A stretch of 6,258 nucleotides of DNA from positions 1-6,258 of the forward strand of contig JACRAV010000015.1 in the NCBI GenBank assembly GCA_016213305.1, written 5' to 3'. The position numbers and the translations under genes are program-made. The notes beneath the pieces were generated by a model. It was not told the DNA's origin. It saw only the letters and a list, made by a program, of their open reading frames with translations, and ran no database searches. Shown piece by piece: positions 1 through 5,356 of the stretch (its first letter is position 1; every line of letters starts with the position of its first letter). The stretch is from Candidatus Zixiibacteriota bacterium. Lineage in GTDB: Bacteria > Zixibacteria > MSB-5A5 > GN15 > FEB-12.

Positions 1-1
1 G

Positions 2-820
2 ACCGATTACTGGATGCCGGCTCTCGAAGACGCCATGCGGATTCTCGGCACTATTCACACTATCGCGGCCGGAATCTATCGCATGAAGTACAAAAAAGGA
101 CCGCTCGTTGCGCCGTCCAAGAACCTCGACTGGGCCGCCGATTACGTGAAAATGCTTGGTTTGCCGCCCATGAAGGGTGAGACCGCCAAGATGATGCGGC
201 TCTACCTTACGCTTCATTCCGATCACGAAGGCGGCAACGTGTCGGCATTCACCTGCCATACCGTCGGCTCGGCTCTCTCGGACCCGTATTACGCTGTCTC
301 GGCCGGTCTCAATGGTCTGGCCGGCCCTCTGCACGGCCTGGCGAATCAAGAGTGCCTGGGATGGGTTCTGGAGACCATAGACAAATTCGGCGGCGCTCCA
401 TCGGAAAAACAGATTTACGACTACGCCTGGGAAACGCTCAAGGGCGGCAAGGTGGTGCCGGGATACGGTCATGCCGTACTCAGAATCACCGACCCGCGCT
501 TCACGGCGTTCCGCGAGTTCGGCCAGCAGTACCTTAAGAACGATCCGGTCTTCCTGACCGTGGATCGAGTCTTCACCGTCGTGCCCAAAGTGCTTCAGGA
601 GCAGGGCAAGGCCAAAGATCCGTGGCCGAACGTTGACGCCGGTTCGGGAGCGATCCTGTACCACTATGGCCTCAAGGAGTTCGAGTACTATACGGTGCTC
701 TTCTCGGTATCACGGGCCATGGGCATGCTGGCTCAATTGGTGCTCAACCGTGCGGTCGGCACACCGATTACGCGGCCCAAGTCGGTCAGCACCGAGTGGA
801 TCAAGAAACAAGCTGTGTGA
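2..820 (+). CDS. gltA: Citrate synthase, eukaryotic (Si) type, C-terminal part (5' end outside window)
   Basis: Citrate synthase condenses oxaloacetate with acetyl-CoA to citrate, the entry step of the TCA cycle, in the cytoplasm. The reading frame is open from base 2, so the gene is cut by the window edge. Numbered from the Met at base 14, all three catalytic residues of the mitochondrial enzyme are present: His107 (in GPLHGLANQE, pig His274), His153 (in VPGYGHAVLR, pig His320) and Asp208 (in NVDAGSG, pig Asp375). The oxaloacetate-binding arginines are also there at 162, 234 and 254 (pig 329, 401, 421). Spacing from the third catalytic residue to the last arginine is identical to the pig enzyme as I recall it. 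By that alignment roughly 165 N-terminal residues are missing from view. The resemblance is to the mitochondrial type rather than the hexameric GltA of enterobacteria; Geobacter is a known bacterial carrier of this type. The residues seen suggest an active enzyme. The symbol gltA is the usual bacterial name, not a claim of close orthology to E. coli GltA. Confidence 0.95.
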   Translation, partial: TDYWMPALEDAMRILGTIHTIAAGIYRMKYKKGPLVAPSKNLDWAADYVKMLGLPPMKGETAKMMRLYLTLHSDHEGGNVSAFTCHTVGSALSDPYYAVSAGLNGLAGPLHGLANQECLGWVLETIDKFGGAPSEKQIYDYAWETLKGGKVVPGYGHAVLRITDPRFTAFREFGQQYLKNDPVFLTVDRVFTVVPKVLQEQGKAKDPWPNVDAGSGAILYHYGLKEFEYYTVLFSVSRAMGMLAQLVLNRAVGTPITRPKSVSTEWIKKQAV

Positions 821-843
821 TTTGACAGCGGGACTCTGCATCC

Positions 844-874
844 GAGGCGGTTGGTCGCGACCGCCTCTTTTTTT
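844..874 (+). terminator. Intrinsic terminator of the citrate synthase gene
   Basis: A perfect 8-bp GC-rich stem (GAGGCGGT at 844-851, ACCGCCTC at 860-867) with an 8-base loop is followed directly by seven T residues (868-874). It lies 23 bases after the citrate synthase stop codon. The T run is only on the plus-strand side, so it should terminate the plus-strand gene and not the kinase gene converging from the other side, whose stop codon begins at 879. Confidence 0.9.
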
Positions 875-876
875 GC

Positions 877-2901
877 TCACACCAATGGCAGACTGACAGC
901 GATTTCCGCTCCGCCGAGATGACTGTCCGTGATGGCTACCGTTCCGCCGGATTCCTCGACGATCTGGTGCACCACCGCCAGCCCGATCCCGGTGCCTCCC
1001 TCTTTGGTAGTGAAGTAAGGGGCGAAAATCTTCGCGCGTAGCGCCTCCGGTATCCCCGGTCCACTGTCGGAAACCGAGACTACGGCATGTCGATCGTTTC
1101 GCCGGACCGAGACAACGATCTTTCCGGGATTTCCGGTCAGCGCCTCCTTGGAATTGTTATACAGATTGAGAAGAAGTTCCTTAAATCGATCCGCCGGCAC
1201 CGCAATGTTCAAGCGCGGCTCACAGGTTACAGAGATCTGGATGTTCAAACCGGCGGCCTCGGCCTTCACCAGTCTCTCAAACTCCGAACAGACAACGGAC
1301 GGATCGACTCGCGATTGTGTCTTCTGTTCGCCGCGGGTCAGCGAGAGGAACTTTGTTATGATCTCATTGAGCCGACGCGCCTCGGTGCGAATCTGTCCGG
1401 TAAAACTCAGGAACTCATCACGATGGTCAACCGGGGTGATTTCCCCTTCCAGCCGCTGGGCGGCGATGGAGATGGCGTTCAGCGGATTTCGAATCTCGTG
1501 CGCCACGCCGGCCGCCAGGTGCCCGAGTTCCGACAGCCGCTCCTTCCTGGCCGCGGCCTGCTGATATTTTCGAAGCTGAGTGATATCGGTGGCCACCACC
1601 ACCACGCCGGAGCGCGCCGGTTCCTCCAATGAAAGTGTCGAGCGCCCCATCAGGATCGTGCGCTCCTCTCCACCGGCATCCAAGATCAGTTCGGTTTCGC
1701 GCGGCCCAGTTTGCGATCCGATAAAGCCCGCGACAGTTTCGGCCACCGGTGCCGCCAGTTCATTCACTTTCCGGCCGGTGACCGCCCTGCTCCCGAATAT
1801 GTTCTCAAACGCCCGATTGGCAAAACGAATGGAGTTATCCGGCCCGATGACCGCCACCCCGGTGTCGATCTCGGAAAAAATCTGCTCGGAGACCGAGCGG
1901 ATGTCCGAAATGTCCTTTCGAAGCCCGGCCCGTTCCTGTCGGCCCGCCGCATACAGGACGCCCACAACCAGCAGGGCAAAGAGTGACAGCGACAAGATGA
2001 TCATCAGCCGGTCAAACCCGCGCGACACGGCAAAATACCCGTCCAGCGAGACGCCCACCCGAAGCAGGCCAAAGGGAAACCGTCGCGTGGAAAACGGTCG
2101 CACCAGTTCCAGGACTTCGCGATCCCGGAAATCGGTCCGTCGCGTGGTCACGGTGTCGCTGTCCAATGCTTCTTTCAGAAATGAATCGGAATCGATGGAC
2201 ACGAATGTCCCGCCGCGCAATGACGAGAAGATGATCCCTTCCGGGGCCTGATACACGATATACTCGATTCCCGGCTCATCCGCCATATTTTGCGCCAGCA
2301 CGCCGATTCCGGTACGCATCACCGCTTCCTCGTACAATCCGGAGCCCACTGCCAGAGCAACGACGCGATCCAGCTGGTCGGTCACCCGCAGATAGTACAG
2401 ACGGGGCTCGTCGCCGCTGGTATCCTCATGATGAATGATAGCCGATCGACGTTGGAAGTCCGATACCAGGCGTCTGACAGCCGAGTCAACGGTCGGCGGA
2501 GGAGCCAGCATCGAACTATTGGACAGATCGCTCTGAAGCAGTCGTCCAGCGGTATCAAACACGAAAACAGCGGGGAGGTCGTAACGATCCGCGAAGGCGG
2601 CCAGATCGGCGCCTGACACCTGGTCGGCCCCTTTCGCCGTCAGGTCTTCAACCAAATCGTCATAGCGGTCGGAAATCAGACGATCGTAGTACGACTCCGC
2701 GACAATAGTATTGGTACAGGCGAGGGCCAGGGCCTCGGTAAAAGCCGTCCCCTGACGCACGAGCAAAACGTAGCTGTCGCGTCGGCTTTTCAGAATGCCG
2801 ACCAGCGTGATACTGACGATAACCAGGGTAAGGGCGGCGATCAGACCAATCGCGAATCGCGATGGTTTTGAATTCCTCGCGGGCTGTGGAACGTCGGCCA
2901 T
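877..2901 (-). CDS. Membrane sensor histidine kinase (Cache-like sensor, PAS, HisKA, HATPase_c), 674 aa
   Basis: This is a two-component sensor kinase that autophosphorylates a histidine and passes the phosphate to a response regulator. Order of parts: membrane segment at about residues 16-37; extracytoplasmic region of about 260 residues (40-298); second membrane segment at about 299-320; PAS domain at about 335-445; HisKA with phosphoacceptor His468 in GVAHEIRNPL; HATPase_c with N box Asn583, G1 box DSGPG (612-616), F box FAPYF (626-630) and G2 box GTGIGL (636-641). There is no HAMP domain between membrane and PAS. The sensor region has two modules, one around 111-127 and one ending near LRVGVSLDGY (280-289), which looks like a double Cache fold, but that is inferred by eye. 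The ExxN phosphatase motif after the His (Glu469 to Asn472) is kept. The ATG at 2901 has no clear Shine-Dalgarno site, and the next in-frame ATG is residue 130, inside the sensor. It lies 45 bases after the other kinase gene, so it is probably the second gene of that operon. The H-box context resembles NtrB/ZraS-like kinases; the ligand is unknown. Confidence 0.93.
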   Translation of the reverse strand: MADVPQPARNSKPSRFAIGLIAALTLVIVSITLVGILKSRRDSYVLLVRQGTAFTEALALACTNTIVAESYYDRLISDRYDDLVEDLTAKGADQVSGADLAAFADRYDLPAVFVFDTAGRLLQSDLSNSSMLAPPPTVDSAVRRLVSDFQRRSAIIHHEDTSGDEPRLYYLRVTDQLDRVVALAVGSGLYEEAVMRTGIGVLAQNMADEPGIEYIVYQAPEGIIFSSLRGGTFVSIDSDSFLKEALDSDTVTTRRTDFRDREVLELVRPFSTRRFPFGLLRVGVSLDGYFAVSRGFDRLMIILSLSLFALLVVGVLYAAGRQERAGLRKDISDIRSVSEQIFSEIDTGVAVIGPDNSIRFANRAFENIFGSRAVTGRKVNELAAPVAETVAGFIGSQTGPRETELILDAGGEERTILMGRSTLSLEEPARSGVVVVATDITQLRKYQQAAARKERLSELGHLAAGVAHEIRNPLNAISIAAQRLEGEITPVDHRDEFLSFTGQIRTEARRLNEIITKFLSLTRGEQKTQSRVDPSVVCSEFERLVKAEAAGLNIQISVTCEPRLNIAVPADRFKELLLNLYNNSKEALTGNPGKIVVSVRRNDRHAVVSVSDSGPGIPEALRAKIFAPYFTTKEGGTGIGLAVVHQIVEESGGTVAITDSHLGGAEIAVSLPLV

Positions 2902-2946
2902 AGTTGGAAGCTATAGCGAGGCGGCAGGTACGGCAATTCAAAAAAC

Positions 2947-4872
2947 TCAGGCAGTGACCGCGCTTGGATCGATCTGCGGTTCGTTGCGCTCGACGTGGGG
3001 CGAATGGACCAGCGGCAGTTCAAACCAGAAGTGGCCTCCGTTGTCGGTCCGGTATCCGATCCACCCGCCGTGGCCGTCGAGAATTCGCCGGCAGGTAATC
3101 AGTCCGATACCATGCCCCTTCTTCTTTGTGGTGAACCGGGTGCGGAACAACAGCGATTCCTTGTCCGACAGCACGCCCGCGCCGTTGTCGCGGACGTCGA
3201 CCCGCACCACCCGCGCCCCCAACCGTTCGGTCGCCTGAGTGGCCACCGACAACACATGATTCCCATCGATATTTCCGACCGCCTCGGCGGCGTTGTACAA
3301 CAGATTCACCAGCACCTGCTGAATCTGACCGGCATCCATCTCCGCTTCGGGCAGGTCCGGTTGTAGCTGAATGATCCAATCCACGCCGTCGAACCGATTC
3401 TGGTGCTTGACGAATGCCACCACATTTTCGACGATCTGGTTCATACTGGCGGGCGAAAAGACGCTCTCTTCGTGGGCGCCGTCCATCATCCCGTCGGCGA
3501 ACCGCGCGATCTTTTCGACATTCACCTTCATCACGTCCAGCTTTTTAGCAATGCCCGGCTCGTCGTGTCTTGCGATCACCCTGGGTAGCAGTTCGATATT
3601 GCCGAGCAGGACGGCCAGAAAGTTGTTGATTTCGTGTCCTATGTCGCCGGCCATTTCGCCGCGAGTCGCCATACGGTCGAGGCGCACCATCATATCCTGG
3701 AAACCGCGGCTCTCGGCGATATCGCGCATGACGTAAAGCCGCACCCAGGCGGTTCCATCGGCCCGATCCAGCGCGGTGCTCAGCATGTACGCCGGGAAGG
3801 CATCCCCTTTTCGCGGCCAGCAAACCGTTTCGAACCCGGAAATCTCTCCGGCCGTTGGGGCATGTTGGGATGGAAGCGAGAAGAGTTCCGATATCGCGAG
3901 ACCGATCGCCTCTTCCGAGGTCCGGTGAAACTCCCTGGCCGAAGCGCGATTAAACAGAACGATCCGGTTTTCGGCATCGGTAACGATGACCGATGACGGC
4001 GAACTGTCGATGATGGCGGTCAGGAATCGCTCGGATTCGGCCAGCGCTTCGTTGGCTTGCTGAAGCTGAAAATTGGTATTCTGGAGTTCCAGGTGATCGT
4101 GCCGAAGGGCTTCGGAGATTCGATTGAATCCCTCCGCCAGGCGCGATACTTCGGATTCATCGGTCGGCCCAACCGACACGTACGGTTCCCCCATGGCCGA
4201 GGTCTCAAGACCTCGGGTCAGCCGATCCAACGGTTCCTTGAACCGGGTCCAAAGAAGGTACACGATCATCAGCGATACTAAAGCCGACACGAGAAACAAA
4301 ACCAGTAATATCCATTTGAGATATGACCGGGAGGAGACGATGAAATCGCCGGATTCTTTCACCATCACGACCGCGGGCGCCGAGTCGGGCCATGAGATTC
4401 GGCCGTAATGCCAGACAACATAATTCTGGTCGGCCAGCGCGACCGTATAACCGTGGGGCTGGCGGGCGACAAAGGTAAGAAAGTCCGTAAACCATGCGGA
4501 GTCGCCGGTGATCGGCCTGCCACTGCCATTGTCGGCGTCAGGACCGGCACAATCGAATACCAAAGTGGGAAGACTGCTCTCGAAGGCGTACAGCGTGACC
4601 GAATGATACACCCGGCTGGCGGCCATGAGACGGCGTAGCGCGTGCACTACCGACGAATCCCCGGCGCCTTCGCCGGTCCGCGTACTTTTCAGAGATTGCT
4701 CGACGCCGGCGAGAAAAGAGCGCACCGATGCCTCATTCGACTGTTGCGGCTGGTCGGCACTTGGTCCAAACAGCACCAATCCCAGAGACATAAACAGAAA
4801 GACGATTTGAGCCAGAATGAGCCAGCCGAGGCGCGATATAAACGCCGGCCGCCGATATCTCCGCATGAACAT
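2947..4872 (-). CDS. Membrane sensor histidine kinase (extracytoplasmic sensor, HAMP, PAS, variant HisKA, HATPase_c), 641 aa
   Basis: This is a second complete sensor kinase, first gene of the probable two-gene operon. Order of parts: membrane segment at about 14-36; extracytoplasmic sensor of about 148 residues (37-184) with no family I can name; membrane segment at about 185-207; HAMP at about 208-262 with the conserved Asp238-Glu239; a coiled-coil-like Gln/Asn/Glu-rich linker at about 255-283; PAS at about 284-390; HisKA with phosphoacceptor His413 in GDIGHEINNFLAVL; HATPase_c with N box Asn527, G1 box DNGAG (562-566), F box FRTRF (576-580) and G2 box GHGIGL (586-591). All ATP-binding boxes are intact, so it should be active. 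In the H box the usual Pro after HE(I/L)xN is replaced by Phe418; the ExxN phosphatase motif (Glu414 to Asn417) remains. The start at 4872 is chosen because AAAGG on the minus strand ends 7-8 bases before it; the alternative Met at residue 3 would be too far from that site. A hydrophilic tail of about 20 residues follows the kinase domain. Confidence 0.93.
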   Translation of the reverse strand: MFMRRYRRPAFISRLGWLILAQIVFLFMSLGLVLFGPSADQPQQSNEASVRSFLAGVEQSLKSTRTGEGAGDSSVVHALRRLMAASRVYHSVTLYAFESSLPTLVFDCAGPDADNGSGRPITGDSAWFTDFLTFVARQPHGYTVALADQNYVVWHYGRISWPDSAPAVVMVKESGDFIVSSRSYLKWILLVLFLVSALVSLMIVYLLWTRFKEPLDRLTRGLETSAMGEPYVSVGPTDESEVSRLAEGFNRISEALRHDHLELQNTNFQLQQANEALAESERFLTAIIDSSPSSVIVTDAENRIVLFNRASAREFHRTSEEAIGLAISELFSLPSQHAPTAGEISGFETVCWPRKGDAFPAYMLSTALDRADGTAWVRLYVMRDIAESRGFQDMMVRLDRMATRGEMAGDIGHEINNFLAVLLGNIELLPRVIARHDEPGIAKKLDVMKVNVEKIARFADGMMDGAHEESVFSPASMNQIVENVVAFVKHQNRFDGVDWIIQLQPDLPEAEMDAGQIQQVLVNLLYNAAEAVGNIDGNHVLSVATQATERLGARVVRVDVRDNGAGVLSDKESLLFRTRFTTKKKGHGIGLITCRRILDGHGGWIGYRTDNGGHFWFELPLVHSPHVERNEPQIDPSAVTA

Positions 4873-4877
4873 GTGCG

Positions 4878-4885
4878 CACCTTTC
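4878..4885 (-). promoter_or_regulatory. Ribosome binding site of the first kinase gene
   Basis: Read on the minus strand this is GAAAGGTG, with the AGG core (4880-4882) separated by 7 bases from the ATG at 4870-4872. The spacing favours this ATG over the in-frame ATG two codons later. The downstream kinase gene (start 2901) lacks a comparable site, which suggests coupled or weaker translation of the second gene. Confidence 0.65.
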
Positions 4886-4917
4886 AGGTTTAACTGAGAT
4901 TATCGGCGTTTTAATGG

Positions 4918-4946
4918 ATTCTATTGACTGTCGGCCTACGTGATAA
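4918..4946 (-). promoter_or_regulatory. Possible sigma70-type promoter of the kinase operon
   Basis: On the minus strand, TTATCA (4941-4946, four of six matches to TTGACA) and TAGAAT (4918-4923, five of six matches to TATAAT) are separated by exactly 17 bases. Transcription would begin near 4911, giving a leader of about 40 bases before the kinase ATG. The -35 element overlaps the T-rich side of the hairpin at 4950-5020. A second -10-like hexamer, GATAAT (4899-4904), lies closer to the gene but has a poor -35. These are consensus matches by eye only. Confidence 0.35.
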
Positions 4947-5035
4947 AAACAGGGAGTGGTGGAGGGGGGATGCCCGACTCTATCGTCAGGTGGCTGGAGT
5001 TCCAGCACGCACCACTCCCTTAATCTGTAGCCGAC
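4930..5035. repeat. Nested inverted-repeat structure, possible mobile repeat or structured RNA
   Basis: Three nested stems are visible. The outer arms pair GTCGGCCTAC (4930-4939) with GTAGCCGAC (5027-5035) over 9 bp with one bulged C. The middle arms AGGGAGTGGTG (4951-4961) and CACCACTCCCT (5010-5020) pair perfectly over 11 bp. Inside, GCTGG (4993-4997) and CCAGC (5002-5006) form a hairpin with an AGTT loop, which can be extended by GGTG (4989-4992) with CACC (5010-5013) across a 3-base bulge. This is far more pairing than expected for ordinary intergenic DNA. It may be a REP/MITE-like dispersed repeat or a structured RNA; I do not recognise a named family. Confidence 0.6.
4943..5020 (-). terminator. 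Terminator-like hairpin upstream of the kinase operon
   Basis: Read on the minus strand, the perfect 11-bp stem (5020-5010 with 4961-4951) is followed by G and then five T (4949-4945). The plus-strand side has only two T, so the polarity favours minus-strand termination. The 48-base region enclosed by the stem is unusually long for an intrinsic terminator, though it contains its own sub-hairpin. It could end a small RNA transcribed from within 5021-5300, catch read-through from the gene at 5357-6258, or act as an attenuator in a long kinase leader. Confidence 0.4.
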
Positions 5036-5300
5036 CATACGCTACATACCGCGCGTACTCGTGAGGAAAGGAGCAATCGGCATGCCTGGACCGGCTTCCC
5101 TGCCGACCCGATCTATGGCCTAAACATAACCGCCAGCGGCTGAAAACGCAACCGGAAAGCTCCCCGCCTGCTGTCCGGTATTCCCTGTGATAGGGCCCAC
5201 CGACTGCGAATCGAACTGCACTTTCTGTGTAACCGTTTATCAGTTCTACTATTAGAGAGGAGGGGTCAAAAGAGCCAATTCGGAGCCTTAGGCGAGACTG
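5021..5300 (-). other. Non-coding stretch between two hairpins; possible small RNA or leader
   Basis: No convincing protein gene is present in these 280 bases. Local pairing is frequent: TGTAGC/GCTACA (5026-5031 with 5041-5046), TCGGCA/TGCCGA (5077-5082 with 5101-5106, enclosing GCC/GGC), ACCGG/CCGGT (5151-5155 with 5175-5179) and CCCT/AGGG (5183-5186 with 5192-5195). A TTGACC hexamer on the minus strand (5264-5269) is followed by TAGAAC (5243-5248) at a short 15-base spacing, a weak promoter candidate. I compared it from memory with RNase P, SRP RNA, tmRNA, tRNA and the cobalamin, c-di-GMP, TPP and SAM riboswitches and found no convincing match. The minus strand is suggested only because the downstream hairpin has minus-strand polarity. 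Confidence 0.3.
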
Positions 5301-5332
5301 AAAAAAAACGGCGGGTTTCCCCGCCGCTTTTT
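5301..5332 (-). terminator. Intrinsic terminator of the 5357-6258 gene (bidirectional)
   Basis: A perfect 7-bp GC-only stem (5309-5315 with 5320-5326) with a four-base loop is flanked by eight A (5301-5308) and five T (5328-5332). Read on the minus strand the stem is followed by eight T, about 30 bases after the stop codon of the gene ending at 5357, so it is that gene's terminator. It could also stop plus-strand transcripts, with a shorter T run. Confidence 0.9.
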
Positions 5333-5356
5333 ACATCGTTGAGATCAAGAAATTGG

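Noticed and set aside
1087..1632. 181-codon plus-strand open frame antisense to the kinase catalytic domain
   Set aside because: Overlaps the conserved HisKA/HATPase_c region on the other strand and shows no domain of its own.
1580..2251. 223-codon plus-strand open frame inside the kinase gene
   Set aside because: Antisense to a kinase whose domains are clear throughout; the translation is Ser/Arg/Pro-rich, as expected of a GC-rich shadow frame.
4958..4970. G-rich run as a possible G-quadruplex
   Set aside because: There is only one long G run nearby, not the four tracts needed.
4733..5038. 101-codon minus-strand open frame across the inverted-repeat structure and the kinase start
   Set aside because: It overlaps the start of the first kinase in another frame and runs through the nested repeat, and its translation shows no known motif.
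5061..5080. GAGGAAAG, resembling the conserved 5' motif of RNase P RNA, and GGAGCA, resembling SRP RNA domain IV
   Set aside because: The next bases do not match the RNase P P4 sequence, no 3' partner motif is found at the right distance, and the SRP stem partner is missing. The purine run is better explained as a chance Shine-Dalgarno-like stretch.
5150..5200. GGGAATACCGG on the minus strand, recalling part of a cobalamin riboswitch
   Set aside because: The rest of the B12-box consensus is absent and the neighbouring gene has no link to cobalamin.
5200..5225. tRNA T-loop-like TTCGATT on the minus strand
   Set aside because: The flanking bases do not form a 5-bp T stem and no acceptor or anticodon arm can be placed around it.
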